Origin: Chryseobacterium oranimense
GTDB taxonomy: Bacteria > Bacteroidota > Bacteroidia > Flavobacteriales > Weeksellaceae
DNA: 64,000 bases
Direction: 5' to 3'
NCBI RefSeq assembly: GCF_900129755.1
Contig: NZ_FQWT01000003.1
Coordinates: 310,001-374,000 of the forward strand
The position numbers and the translations under genes are program-made. Positions 17,353 through 26,693 of the stretch are shown piece by piece (the first letter of the stretch is position 1; each line of letters starts with the position of its first letter). The notes under the pieces were generated by a model. The model was not told where the DNA came from. It saw only the letters and a program-made list of their open reading frames with translations, and ran no database searches.

Positions 17353-17360
17353 CAAATTTA
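17353..17360 (-). promoter_or_regulatory. -7 promoter element of the GEVED-domain gene
   Basis: TAAATTTG on the minus strand, a match to TAnnTTTG, 21 bases before ATG 17331. It supports the internal start over the ATG at 17355, which lies within it. Confidence 0.5.
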
Positions 17361-17477
17361 TATTTATTTAGAATTAATAAAAATAAGAAACGAATGACAT
17401 TTATCACTTTTTACATAATAAATTAAAAATCAGAAAAATAAATTAGTTAAACAATAGAAATATTAATAAAATCTAAA

Positions 17478-17978
17478 TTACGCTCTTGAGAGTTGATCCA
17501 GCTTTTTCAACAGGGCGGGTATTCTGTAACCTCCGTGCATCTGCTTTACTTTCGGAAGGATATCATCTACATCTGCTCCTTTTGCAGTAAGGAATAACGG
17601 GGTCTTACTTTCTCCTCTCAAGACATTTCTTCTTTGGGAATCAGGTGATGCAAATTCATTTTTTGCAATCCCGATAATGGCATATTTCCGGTCCAGAGCT
17701 TCATAAAGGTAACCTCCAAGACCGATTTTGCCATCATCATCAAGGGTAACATAACCGTCCACAATGATAATATCTTCTTCTTTTAAGTCGATTTTTTTCA
17801 GCAAACTCAAAATACAGGGCAGTTCTCTTTTATAAAAAGCACCGCTTTCATATCCGGAAGTGATGTCTGTTTTTTCAGTAAAAATCTCAGATTCGTTTTC
17901 CGAGGTCCAGTCTTCAAACGCAATACATACGGTATTGGCATAATCATCGTAATAATACGTATCAAAAGCGTAAATCAT
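17478..17978 (-). CDS. endonuclease V-like protein
   Basis: 166 residues from ATG 17978. The order of Asp6 (YAFDTYY), AFYKRELPCIL (the conserved Glu block), VDGYVTLDDDGKIGLGGYL and IIGIAKNEF follows endonuclease V (Nfi), which nicks DNA near deoxyinosine. It is shorter than E. coli Nfi (about 220 residues) and the wedge motif PYIPG is replaced by SGYESGAF, so activity on inosine DNA is uncertain. The upstream extension to 18059 overlaps the VOC gene and is rejected. It is the last gene of a three-gene run with a VOC protein and a GNAT. Confidence 0.7.
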   Translation of the reverse strand: MIYAFDTYYYDDYANTVCIAFEDWTSENESEIFTEKTDITSGYESGAFYKRELPCILSLLKKIDLKEEDIIIVDGYVTLDDDGKIGLGGYLYEALDRKYAIIGIAKNEFASPDSQRRNVLRGESKTPLFLTAKGADVDDILPKVKQMHGGYRIPALLKKLDQLSRA

Positions 17979-17992
17979 ATTCTCTTCTGTCG

Positions 17993-18355
17993 TTAAAAAA
18001 ATTCTCCAAAATGCCACAAAATCCCGGACGGATCGTGTACAAAGCATTCTTTTCCCCAATCCATTGTTCTGACAGGAACGAGCTTTACACCTTTATACTT
18101 CTCAGTAAGATTCAGAGTCTGGAGTTCCTTCCAGAAATCATCCGTATTATTAACTTCCATAAAGACCATGGTATTATCCACCCAATCTTTTGCATAATAA
18201 TCCTGAAGATAAAAAGCGGTTTCCTGTCTTTTAAATAGAGATAATTTAGGCTCAAGAATTACTTCTTCAAACCCAAGATCTCTGTAGAAACTACGGCTTA
18301 TTTCAAAATTCGCTGCACCGATGAAGGGTCTGATCGATTTTACCTCCTGTATCAT
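17993..18355 (-). CDS. VOC (glyoxalase/bleomycin resistance-like) protein
   Basis: 120 residues in two beta-alpha-beta-beta-beta halves: IRPFIGAANFEISRSFYRDLGF near 7-28 and CFVHDPSGILWHFGEFF at the end, typical of the vicinal oxygen chelate fold. Family members are glyoxalases, dioxygenases or drug-binding proteins; the role of this one is unknown. Its ATG overlaps the stop of the GNAT gene (ATGA, 18352-18355), so translation is probably coupled. Confidence 0.85.
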   Translation of the reverse strand: MIQEVKSIRPFIGAANFEISRSFYRDLGFEEVILEPKLSLFKRQETAFYLQDYYAKDWVDNTMVFMEVNNTDDFWKELQTLNLTEKYKGVKLVPVRTMDWGKECFVHDPSGILWHFGEFF

Positions 18356-18801
18356 GATTTTCTGTTTTTCCAGTTGTTATAAGTCATTTCAAATTTAATT
18401 TCGCTTTTTCCATGCATACCTGTCTCTTCCCAGCCTGATTTTCTGTAGAATGTTTCAGCTCTTGTATTTGGAGAGGTTCCCAGCCATACATTTTCCTTAG
18501 TCTGTCCGAAGTACCAGTTAAGCATGATGTCATGAAGCTTTCGCCCGATGCCTTGATTCTCAAAATCAGGATGTACAAACAGTGCCCAGATATTATTTTC
18601 CCTGAGGTCTGCAATAGAAAACCCGACGATTCCGGATTCGGTTTCACCTACCCAGCCTTTTCCTCTTTCAAACAGAAATTCTTCACAGTCTGCATTGGAA
18701 ACCAATGAGGGATCAGAAAGGGTATTTTCTTTAACAGTGTTTCTAACAACCTGGATCTGTGGGATGTCCTCCAGTCTGGCTTCACGGATTACTATATTCA
18801 T
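18352..18801 (-). CDS. GNAT-family N-acetyltransferase
   Basis: 149 residues. The acetyl-CoA loop appears as HPDFENQGIGRKLHDIML (Q/R-x-x-G-x-G/A at about 82-92), followed by LGTSPNTRAETFYRKSGWEETG, the last beta-bulge block of the fold. Substrate unknown. It is the first gene of the run GNAT-VOC-endonuclease V-like. Confidence 0.88.
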   Translation of the reverse strand: MNIVIREARLEDIPQIQVVRNTVKENTLSDPSLVSNADCEEFLFERGKGWVGETESGIVGFSIADLRENNIWALFVHPDFENQGIGRKLHDIMLNWYFGQTKENVWLGTSPNTRAETFYRKSGWEETGMHGKSEIKFEMTYNNWKNRKS

Positions 18802-18830
18802 AAATACCTGTTAGCTATCAATTTAAATCA

Positions 18831-18905
18831 AAAAAATATCGGATCACTACAGAGATCTTATTTCTGGAAACAGTTCCAGATATTTACATCTTTGCAATGA
18901 TCCGA
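18831..18905 (-). terminator. long branched terminator of the M28 peptidase gene
   Basis: Outer arms TCGGATCA (18839-18846) and TGATCCGA (18898-18905) enclose an inner hairpin TCTGGAA/TTCCAGA. On the minus strand the structure is followed by TATTTTTTTG. It starts a few bases after the M28 stop codon and is unusually large for an intrinsic terminator. Confidence 0.55.
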
Positions 18906-18912
18906 CAGGTAT

Positions 18913-19956
18913 TTATTTTTTATCTACAACAATTCTGTCGGGTCTGTTTGCAATTTCCCACGCAGTAGCAAAAACCAGCTGGGCTCTTTTTTCAAGCAAT
19001 GGATAATCAATCTTCTCAGGATCATCGGTAGGCTTGTGATAATCTTCATGAATACCGTCGAAGAAAAATGCTACCGGGACATTATTTTTAGCAAAATTAT
19101 AATGATCTGAACGGTAATACAGGCGTTCTGTATCTGCCGGATCATCATATTTATAATTCAGCTCCAGATTATTGGTTTTCTTATTGGCTGCTTCATTGAT
19201 CACTTTAAGCTGTGAACTCAGCATTTCTGAACCAATTACATAAACGTATTGCTTTCCTCTGTTCTCTGCATCATCGCGGCCGATCATATCAATATTGAGA
19301 TCAACAACCGTATTGGCAAGTGGAAATACAGGATTGCTGGTATAGTAATCGGATCCAAAGAGACCATGCTCCTCGCCTGTTACATGAAGGAAAAGAATGG
19401 ATCTTTTGGGGCCATTTCCAGCCTTTTTAGCTTCCTGAAAGGCTTTTGCAATCTGCATAACGGCCACGGTTCCGCTTCCGTCATCATCGGCTCCGTTGTA
19501 AACAACTCCGTTTCTGGTACCAACATGGTCGTAGTGTGCAGAAATTACCACAATTTCTTCAGGTTTTTCACTTCCTTCAATAAAGGCCAGAATATTTTCT
19601 GAGTCCGGAAGATTGCCGCCACCTCTTTTCTTCATAAATTCAGAAGGAACCTTCTGGTAATAGGAACCTAAAGCCTTTGGAGGAGCAATTCCCAGGTTTT
19701 TATAAAAATTAATCATATACTCACCCGCTTTTTTCTGTCCGGGGCTTCCGGTATCCCTGCCACCCATTTCGTCTGAAGCGATTACATATAAGTTTTTCTT
19801 TAATTCATCAGCTTTAATGGTCTTATATGCAGATAGAAATGCTTTATCTCCTTTTGCAACGGTGGTGGTTTGTGCCTTGGCTCCTTCAGGAGTTTTCGTT
19901 GTTCCGCAGCTGACTACCACAGCCAGGCCGATCAACGGGATAAGAATTTTTTTCAT
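18913..19956 (-). CDS. M28-family zinc aminopeptidase lipoprotein
   Basis: 347 residues with a lipoprotein signal (LIGLAVVVSC, Cys17). M28 zinc ligands are visible: His141 and Asp143 in SAHYDHVG, Asp158 in GADDDGSGT, Glu195/Glu196 in TGEEHGLFGS, Asp in NIDMIGR and His in YRSDHYNFA. It is a co-catalytic two-zinc aminopeptidase, anchored in the outer or inner membrane facing the periplasm. It has its own promoter (TTG-N19-TATTTTTA, 20002-19973) and is divergent from the aminotransferase. Confidence 0.93.
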   Translation of the reverse strand: MKKILIPLIGLAVVVSCGTTKTPEGAKAQTTTVAKGDKAFLSAYKTIKADELKKNLYVIASDEMGGRDTGSPGQKKAGEYMINFYKNLGIAPPKALGSYYQKVPSEFMKKRGGGNLPDSENILAFIEGSEKPEEIVVISAHYDHVGTRNGVVYNGADDDGSGTVAVMQIAKAFQEAKKAGNGPKRSILFLHVTGEEHGLFGSDYYTSNPVFPLANTVVDLNIDMIGRDDAENRGKQYVYVIGSEMLSSQLKVINEAANKKTNNLELNYKYDDPADTERLYYRSDHYNFAKNNVPVAFFFDGIHEDYHKPTDDPEKIDYPLLEKRAQLVFATAWEIANRPDRIVVDKK

Positions 19957-19972
19957 ATGATAATAATTTGCC

Positions 19973-20002
19973 TAAAAATAACAAATTTTATTTAATCTTC
20001 AA
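19973..20002 (-). promoter_or_regulatory. promoter of the M28 peptidase gene
   Basis: Minus strand TTG (20002-20000), 19-base spacer, TATTTTTA (19980-19973). One mismatch to TAnnTTTG. Confidence 0.5.
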
Positions 20003-20019
20003 TGAATGTGTATTTTTCT

Positions 20020-20027
20020 TATATTTG
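20020..20027 (+). promoter_or_regulatory. -7 element of the aminotransferase gene
   Basis: TATATTTG, 17 bases before ATG 20045. It is a full match to TAnnTTTG; no clear -33 TTG. Confidence 0.5.
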
Positions 20028-20044
20028 ATATAAATGCAACATAG

Positions 20045-21184
20045 ATGGAAAAAATTTACGGATTTACACATTATTCCTTTTTTACAGAAATGTCTGAACT
20101 TGCAGCAAAACACAACAGTTTTGACCTGTCGCTGGGACTTCCCGATTTTGATATTGATGAACGGCTGAAATCCTTCCTACGGGAAGCTATAGATTGCAAT
20201 ACCCACCATTATGAGCCGCTTGCAGGAAGTCCTTTGCTTATTAACAATATCATTACCTATAACGCAGCCCGTAAAAACAGCCTCAAACTTAAGGATAATG
20301 AGGTAACCGTTATTCCATGTGCAACTTTTGCTTTACATACCGCTCTCAAATCTGTTTTAAATCAGGGAGATGAAGTTATTATCATTCAGCCTTCGTATTA
20401 TACGTACGGGCCTTCCGTAGTACTCAACGGCGGTATTCCCGTGTATTATGATCTTGATAATGATTTTACCATAAACTGGGAAAAGTTTAAAAATTGCATT
20501 TCTGAAAAAACAAAGGCCATTATCGTTAATTCACCACAAAATCCTACGGGAACCATCTGGAAACAAAACGACTGGAACCAGCTATATGAGCTGATTAAAC
20601 ATCAGGAGATTTACCTGATCTCAGAAGAAATTTATGATACCTATTGCTATGACGGACTCGAACATTACAGTTCTTTTCTTCATCCTGAACTGAAAAACAG
20701 GACTTTCTGTATTTTTTCTTTTGGGAAAATGTTTCATACTTCCGGCTGGAAAGTCAGCTATATGCTGGCCTCGGAATTCCTTACCTCAAAGTTCAGATGC
20801 CATCAGCAGTATATTTCCTATAGTGCCAATGCTCCCGCCCAATATGCTCTTGCCAGATATCTGGAAGTATTTGATCCGTATGAAAACAGGTATATCATGC
20901 AGCGAAAAAGAGATATATTCAATGAAATGATGGCTTACACTCCGCTACAGGCAACCAAAAAGTCTGAAGGATGTGTTTTCCAGATTGTCAATTTCAGGAA
21001 TGTATCCAAAACCATGACTGATGTAGAGTTTTCCAAATGGCTTACCATAGAGAAAAAAACAGCATGCCTGCCTCTTTCCGCCTTCTACAATTCACGGCAG
21101 AATTCAGATTATATACGGTTCAGTTTTGCTAAAAAAGATGAGGTGATTATCCAGGCTTTGGAACATCTTCAGAAAAATCTTTAG
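20045..21184 (+). CDS. class I/II aminotransferase, methionine aminotransferase-like
   Basis: 379 residues of the PLP fold-type I family. NSPQNPTGTIW contains the Asn that contacts PLP, and SFGKMFHTSGWK holds the Schiff-base Lys (near 228), in the form seen in YbdL and kynurenine/methionine aminotransferases. YIRFSFAKKDE near the end has the substrate carboxylate Arg. The N-terminus LSLGLPDFDIDERL is complete. Reaction: transamination of Met or an aromatic amino acid with a keto acid. It is a single gene with a terminator at 21313-21343. Confidence 0.88.
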   Translation: MEKIYGFTHYSFFTEMSELAAKHNSFDLSLGLPDFDIDERLKSFLREAIDCNTHHYEPLAGSPLLINNIITYNAARKNSLKLKDNEVTVIPCATFALHTALKSVLNQGDEVIIIQPSYYTYGPSVVLNGGIPVYYDLDNDFTINWEKFKNCISEKTKAIIVNSPQNPTGTIWKQNDWNQLYELIKHQEIYLISEEIYDTYCYDGLEHYSSFLHPELKNRTFCIFSFGKMFHTSGWKVSYMLASEFLTSKFRCHQQYISYSANAPAQYALARYLEVFDPYENRYIMQRKRDIFNEMMAYTPLQATKKSEGCVFQIVNFRNVSKTMTDVEFSKWLTIEKKTACLPLSAFYNSRQNSDYIRFSFAKKDEVIIQALEHLQKNL

Positions 21185-21312
21185 AGAATTACAATATAGT
21201 ATTACAAGAATTATCATTATGTACGATGATATGTATAAATCCCTTGGGACAAAAGAATAAATTAAAATTTTATTTACCCGCAAATCTTGCCGATTTACAC
21301 AGATTAGATATC

Positions 21313-21343
21313 AAAAAAAGCACCGCCTGCAAGGCGGTGCTTT
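21313..21343. terminator. terminator between convergent aminotransferase and hppA
   Basis: AAAGCACCGCC pairs with GGCGGTGCTTT (loop TGCAA). T-run TTTTTTT on the minus strand (hppA), TTTAAATATTT on the plus strand. Confidence 0.85.
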
Positions 21344-21362
21344 AAATATTTGCTTATTGATC

Positions 21363-24101
21363 TTAGAGACTTAAAACCCTTACATCAATTCTTCTGTTTT
21401 TTGCTTTACATTCATCGGTATCATTAGCTTCGCAAACCGGGTGCTGGGAGCCGTAGCCTTCTGCTTCTACCCTGTCTGAAGAAATTCCTAATTCAAGAAG
21501 CTTCAGCTTTGCGGTCTGGGCCCGAAGGTTGGACAGCTTCAGATTGCTCTCTTCATTACCGGTGTTATCTGTATATCCTCCCAGTTTTATTTTCAGGTCA
21601 GGATAATCATTTAGAATTTCAGCAAGATTGTTCAGCTGTACTTCCGATCCTGGTTTCAAATCACTGGAACCGGTTTCAAAATAAAGATTTTCTAATGTAT
21701 ACCAGTTATTAGGATCTATGACCGTCTGATCTTTTTGTTTTACCGCATTGTACAACTGGAATAGTCTGCTTCCTTCTCCTAATGTAATTATTTTGCCTCC
21801 TTTCAGTTTTACTTCCTGAATGGTTCCGGTTTCATAAACAAAGTCTCCGTTTTCATTAAGGTGTCCTTTAATTTCTGTCGGATTCGCAGTAGGAACCCCC
21901 TCAATAGCTGTAGTGGATGTTGATGAATTTACATTATAAGTTTTGGTCAGGCTTTCCAGCTTAGCTTTTCTGTTAGCTTCAATTTTATCCTTATGCAATA
22001 CAGCAAGTGTTGGAGCAATTACCAATGATACAATGGACATCAGCTTGATGAGAATATTCATAGATGGTCCTGAAGTATCTTTAAACGGATCTCCTACCGT
22101 ATCTCCCGTTACGGAAGCTTTATGAGGTTCTGAGCCTTTATAATAGGTCTGGCCATTGATATCCACACCTTTTTCAAATGATTTTTTGGCATTATCCCAG
22201 GCGCCACCGGCATTATTTTGGAACATTCCCATCAAAACACCACTTACAGTAGCTCCGGCCAGAAACCCTCCCAAGACTTCAGGTCCGAAAATAAACCCGA
22301 TCAATAAAGGTGAAATAATAGCAATGGCTCCCGGAAGCATCATTTTTCTGATGGATGCATCTGTGGAAATAGCTACACATTTTTCATACTCAGGCTGGGC
22401 TTTTCCTTCCAAGATACCCGGAATTTCGCGGAACTGTCTTCTTACTTCCTCTACCATCGCCATGGCTGCCTGTCCTACCGCCGTAATGGCAAGTGAGGAG
22501 AATATGAACGGAATCATTCCCCCTACAAATAATCCAGCCAGAACATCGGCTCTGTAAATATCGATCCCATCAATGCCTGCAATTCCTACGAACGCGGCAA
22601 ATAAAGCCAGTGCCGTTAATGCGGCAGAAGCAATCGCAAAACCTTTACCTGTAGCTGCTGTGGTATTTCCTACGGCATCCAGAATATCTGTTTTTTCACG
22701 TACTTCTTTTGGAAGCTCACTCATTTCAGCAATTCCTCCGGCATTATCAGCAATCGGCCCGAAAGCATCAATAGCAAGCTGCATGGCAGTAGTAGCCATC
22801 ATTCCGGCTGCTGCAATAGCAACCCCGTAAAGTCCTGCACACAGATAAGATCCGTAAATACCTCCTGCCAATACAATGATTGGAAGCAATGTAGATTCCA
22901 TACCAACCGAAAGACCGCCGATAATATTGGTGGCGTGCCCTGTAGAAGACTGTCTTACAATGCTTGACACAGGCCTTTTACCCATAGCTGTATAATATTC
23001 GGTAATAATACTCATTAAAGTCCCTACGACAAGACCTACCATTATAGCTCCGAAGACGCCCATTTTAGTGAATTCATGTCCTCTGAGAGTCATTTTTTCA
23101 GGAAGGATGTAGGTAACCAGGAAGTAAGAGGATATAGCGGTAATCACGATACTTCCCCAGTTCCCTAAATTAAGGGCATTCTGAACACTGGAAGTAGATG
23201 AGCCTTCATTATCATTAATTCTTACAAACAAGGTCCCTATCATAGAGAAAATAATCCCTGTCCCGGCAATAAGCATGGGCAGGAGAATAGGTGCAAAACC
23301 TCCGAAGGAATCATCAGATATTGTTTCCCTACCTAAAACCATTGTTGCCAACACCGTTGCCACATAAGAACCGAATAAGTCGGCTCCCATTCCTGCCACA
23401 TCTCCTACATTGTCTCCTACGTTATCTGCAATAGTTGCTGGATTTCTAGGATCATCTTCAGGAATTCCGGCTTCTACCTTTCCGACAAGGTCAGCCCCAA
23501 CATCCGCAGCTTTGGTATAAATACCACCGCCTACTCTCGCAAAAAGAGCAATGGATTCTGCACCCAGGGAAAATCCGGTAAGAATTTCAATTGTTCTTTC
23601 CATCTCATGGGAATCTACCGTAGCATCGGGAGCAAAAATCTGTTTAATGATCAGGAAAAGGGCACCTAACCCCAGAACTGCCAGTCCGGCAACTCCCATT
23701 CCCATAACGGAACCTCCGGTAAAGGAAACTTTAAGCGCTCTGGAAAGCGAAGTTTTTGCAGCTTCTGCCGTTCTTACGTTCGCTTTTGTAGCGATCTTCA
23801 TTCCGATAAATCCTGCCAGAGCAGAAAATACGGCTCCAACCGCAAAAGCAATCCCGATACTCCAGTGGGAATTGGAGTTGGTGGATCCCATTACGGCAAG
23901 CAATATAGCTACTATCACCACGAAATAGGTTAAAATCTTGTACTCAGCCTTTAGAAAAGCCATAGCACCGTCAGCGATATGACCGCTGATTATTTTCATT
24001 TTTTCATTTCCGGCATTCTGTTTACTTACCCAGTTACTCTGCAGGAAAGTATACAATAAGGCGACAACACCAAAAACCGGAATTAAATAGAACAAATCCA
24101 T
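21363..24101 (-). CDS. hppA: K+-dependent-type membrane pyrophosphatase fused to OmpA-like domain
   Basis: 912 residues. About residues 1-720 are a membrane-bound pyrophosphatase: many TM helices, the active-site block [19 protein letters not shown] and the C-terminal GAWDNAKK. It pumps H+ or Na+ using PPi. [10 protein letters not shown] with Ala in place of Lys is the mark of the K+-dependent group. From about 806 to 912 follows an OmpA-like peptidoglycan-binding domain ([25 protein letters not shown]). In solved pyrophosphatases the C-terminus faces the periplasm, so the extra domain could bind the cell wall. Ordinary members end near residue 700-770. I cannot decide between Na+ and H+. Confidence 0.93.
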   Translation of the reverse strand: MDLFYLIPVFGVVALLYTFLQSNWVSKQNAGNEKMKIISGHIADGAMAFLKAEYKILTYFVVIVAILLAVMGSTNSNSHWSIGIAFAVGAVFSALAGFIGMKIATKANVRTAEAAKTSLSRALKVSFTGGSVMGMGVAGLAVLGLGALFLIIKQIFAPDATVDSHEMERTIEILTGFSLGAESIALFARVGGGIYTKAADVGADLVGKVEAGIPEDDPRNPATIADNVGDNVGDVAGMGADLFGSYVATVLATMVLGRETISDDSFGGFAPILLPMLIAGTGIIFSMIGTLFVRINDNEGSSTSSVQNALNLGNWGSIVITAISSYFLVTYILPEKMTLRGHEFTKMGVFGAIMVGLVVGTLMSIITEYYTAMGKRPVSSIVRQSSTGHATNIIGGLSVGMESTLLPIIVLAGGIYGSYLCAGLYGVAIAAAGMMATTAMQLAIDAFGPIADNAGGIAEMSELPKEVREKTDILDAVGNTTAATGKGFAIASAALTALALFAAFVGIAGIDGIDIYRADVLAGLFVGGMIPFIFSSLAITAVGQAAMAMVEEVRRQFREIPGILEGKAQPEYEKCVAISTDASIRKMMLPGAIAIISPLLIGFIFGPEVLGGFLAGATVSGVLMGMFQNNAGGAWDNAKKSFEKGVDINGQTYYKGSEPHKASVTGDTVGDPFKDTSGPSMNILIKLMSIVSLVIAPTLAVLHKDKIEANRKAKLESLTKTYNVNSSTSTTAIEGVPTANPTEIKGHLNENGDFVYETGTIQEVKLKGGKIITLGEGSRLFQLYNAVKQKDQTVIDPNNWYTLENLYFETGSSDLKPGSEVQLNNLAEILNDYPDLKIKLGGYTDNTGNEESNLKLSNLRAQTAKLKLLELGISSDRVEAEGYGSQHPVCEANDTDECKAKNRRIDVRVLSL

Positions 24102-24234
24102 AGTTTATTATTTTTATATTAATAAATAGTAATTAGTTTTATAAATATAACAAAAATTCCATTGGTTTATTAAGCCTAGGCTGATAATATATTTTTTCGT
24201 AAATTTAAAGAACACCACAAAAACCTAATATCGT
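24102..24234. promoter_or_regulatory. divergent promoter region hppA / amidohydrolase
   Basis: 133 AT-rich bases between divergent starts. On the minus strand TTTTTG followed 19 bases later by a TACTATTTA-like element may serve hppA. On the plus strand TAAATTTA lies about 25 bases before ATG 24235. Neither is a perfect match. Confidence 0.35.
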
Positions 24235-25962
24235 ATGAAAGCATTAATTTATTTAATATTTTCAGTAGTTCTTATTGCTGTCAGCTGCACAGGAAGACCT
24301 CCGAAAGAAAAAGCAGAAATCCTTTATTTTGGAGGAACAATTTTAACGATGGAAGATACAGCTCCTCAGGCAGAGGCAGTAGTTTTAAAAAACGGCAAAA
24401 TACTTTTTGCCGGAACAAAAGTAGAAGCTCACCGCTATACGGATGATAAAACGAAGATCATTAATCTTGAAGGAAAGGTTTTACTTCCCGGCTTCATTGA
24501 TGTTCATGGCCATTTTACTTCAAGAGCCGGAATGATGCAGGCCATAGATCTGTTTCCTGAACCTTATGGCACGGTCAATTCCATTGAAGACCTTCAGAAT
24601 ACCATCAGGAAATATCTTAAAGACCACAGTGTCCCTGCTAATCAGCCGGTCATAGGCAACGGATATGATGATGCCATTATGACCGAGCACCGCCATCCGA
24701 CCAGGGACGAACTGGATGCTATCAGCAAAACAAATCCCATTATTGTAATCCATACCTCAGGCCATGCCAGTGTAGCCAATACCGCCATGCTGAAGCTTTT
24801 AGGGATATCTGAATCTTCAAAGGATCCGGAAGGAGGCCATTACGGAAGGAATAAAAAAACAGGGAAGCTTAATGGAAAATTAGAAGAAAATGCAAGCTTT
24901 TCAGCACTTCTTTCCCTTACAGAAAAAATGAGTAAACAAACAGGAAATGCCCAAGCTCAGGCAATGGAGAATCTTAGAGAATCTCAGGATGAATGGCTCA
25001 GCTACGGCCAGACTACCATCTGTGACGGAAGAACAATGGGCGAAAGTGTGGCTCTTCTGGAGAAAGCGGCATCTGAACACCTTTTTAAAGCAGACGTAGT
25101 ATATTTCCCTGATTATGAGTATTTCAAAAAGGATCTGCCTGCTTTTAAGCCAAAATATATGAAATACAACAATCATTTAAAGCTTGGTGGCTTCAAATTC
25201 TCGGATGATGGCTCGCCACAGGGGAAAACAGCCTGGCTTACCCAGCCTTATCTGGTTCCTCCCGAAGGCCAGTCAGCAGATTACAAAGGTTTCCCGATAT
25301 TTACTGATCAGGTCCTGTACGATGATCTGAAAACTTTATTTCAAAACAATATCACTGCACAGCTTCATGTAAATGGGGATGCCGCTATTGATCAGGCATT
25401 ACGGGTGATCGGAAAGCTGAAAGAGGAAAATATTTACAGGCCGGAACTTCGCGCCACCCTGATCCATGTTCAGAACAGCCGTCCGGATCATATTCAGAAA
25501 ATTAAAGATATAGGGGTTATTCCTTCTTATTTTTCTACCCATGTATATTTATGGGGAGACTGGCATTATTCAAGTGTTTTCGGACCGGAAAGGGCGTCAT
25601 TCATCAGTCCTGCCAATTCAGCATTACAGGCCGGAATTATCTTTACCATGCATCACGATGCTCCTGTTACCCCACCCGATTTGATTACGGCAATGTATTC
25701 TGCCGTGAACAGGAAAACCCGTTCAGGAAGGATACTGGGCCCCAATGAAAGAATAACCCCGCTTCAGGCATTAAAAGCCATTACGATCAATGCAGCTTAC
25801 CAGCTTCAGGAAGAGGAAAGGAAAGGTTCCATCAAAGCAGGAAAACTGGCGGACTTTGTCATCCTGGATCAAAATCCTTTAACAATTGATCCTGAACAAA
25901 TCAGGAATATTAAAGTATTGGAAACGATTAAAGAAGGGGTTTCTGTTTATCGAAGAAAATAG
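24235..25962 (+). CDS. amidohydrolase, YtcJ-like, lipoprotein
   Basis: 575 residues with a lipoprotein signal (LIAVSC, Cys19). Amidohydrolase family 3: FIDVHGHFTS near 90 supplies the HxH metal ligands, then HTSGHASVAN, KFSDDGSPQGKTAW, LHVNGDAAIDQAL, ATLIHVQNSRPDH and MHHDAPVTPPD. The end reads IKAGKLADFVILDQNPL, the usual metallo-hydrolase tail. The substrate is unknown; it may be an extracytoplasmic deacylase or N-acyl hydrolase. No operon partner on the same strand. Confidence 0.9.
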   Translation: MKALIYLIFSVVLIAVSCTGRPPKEKAEILYFGGTILTMEDTAPQAEAVVLKNGKILFAGTKVEAHRYTDDKTKIINLEGKVLLPGFIDVHGHFTSRAGMMQAIDLFPEPYGTVNSIEDLQNTIRKYLKDHSVPANQPVIGNGYDDAIMTEHRHPTRDELDAISKTNPIIVIHTSGHASVANTAMLKLLGISESSKDPEGGHYGRNKKTGKLNGKLEENASFSALLSLTEKMSKQTGNAQAQAMENLRESQDEWLSYGQTTICDGRTMGESVALLEKAASEHLFKADVVYFPDYEYFKKDLPAFKPKYMKYNNHLKLGGFKFSDDGSPQGKTAWLTQPYLVPPEGQSADYKGFPIFTDQVLYDDLKTLFQNNITAQLHVNGDAAIDQALRVIGKLKEENIYRPELRATLIHVQNSRPDHIQKIKDIGVIPSYFSTHVYLWGDWHYSSVFGPERASFISPANSALQAGIIFTMHHDAPVTPPDLITAMYSAVNRKTRSGRILGPNERITPLQALKAITINAAYQLQEEERKGSIKAGKLADFVILDQNPLTIDPEQIRNIKVLETIKEGVSVYRRK

Positions 25963-26000
25963 GAAACTTTATATGCAGTTTTTTTCACACCTCATTTATT

Positions 26001-26044
26001 AAAAAACATAAAGGCAGATGAAAATTCATCTGCCTTTATGTATT
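26001..26044. terminator. bidirectional terminator, amidohydrolase / ppa
   Basis: Perfect 17-base stem (ACATAAAGGCAGATGAA with TTCATCTGCCTTTATGT) with a 2-base loop between convergent genes. On the minus strand it continues as TTTTTTAATAAA. Confidence 0.85.
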
Positions 26045-26065
26045 ATGTTTCGGAATTGTCTTGTT

Positions 26066-26677
26066 TTAACCGCCGAATTTTTCTGCATAGTCTTTTTGAG
26101 AAGCTTTGATCACTTTTCTAGCATGTTCAGCTCCGTATACCTCATGAATTCTGCATTTTGCAGGCTCATCCGGTAAATTTTTATAAGTCAGGAAGTAGTG
26201 CATTAATCTCTTCACTTCTGCTTCAGGAAGTTCTGCAATATCTCTGAAGTGTCCGAATGCGTGGTCACCGATCATAACAGCTACAATTTTATCATCTGCC
26301 TCACCTCCGTCAATCATTTTAAATCCACCGATTGGAATAGCTTCCATTAATAGCCCTCCTGAATGAATATTGTGCGAGCTTAGTACACAGATATCAAGCG
26401 GGTCATGATCCCCTTCCGTGACATCATCAGCTCCGGCTTCTATAGCCAGCTTCATTACTTCATTGTGGCAATATGTTCTCGGAACAAAGCCGTATAGAGC
26501 GGGAATAATATTAGAAAATTTCTGAGGCCTATCTACCTTTAAAAATCCTGTTTCTTTATCTACTTCATATTTAATAGTATCTGAAGGAACGATTTCCACG
26601 AATACGTTTACAACATTTGGCGCATCTTCTCCTGCAGAAACCCCGTGCCATGGATGTGCTTTAAAATTTGGAATCAT
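26066..26677 (-). CDS. ppa: inorganic pyrophosphatase, family I
   Basis: 203 residues with the family I signature DHDPLDICVL (metal-binding Asp residues), preceded by IKYEVDKETG and YGFVPRTYC. It hydrolyses PPi in the cytoplasm and pulls biosynthetic reactions forward. It lies 16 bases after the DUF7935-type gene on the same strand, so the two are probably co-transcribed. A second, membrane PPase is encoded 2 kb away, so the cell can either waste or harvest PPi. Confidence 0.95.
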   Translation of the reverse strand: MIPNFKAHPWHGVSAGEDAPNVVNVFVEIVPSDTIKYEVDKETGFLKVDRPQKFSNIIPALYGFVPRTYCHNEVMKLAIEAGADDVTEGDHDPLDICVLSSHNIHSGGLLMEAIPIGGFKMIDGGEADDKIVAVMIGDHAFGHFRDIAELPEAEVKRLMHYFLTYKNLPDEPAKCRIHEVYGAEHARKVIKASQKDYAEKFGG

Positions 26678-26693
26678 TATTTATTTGTTATTT

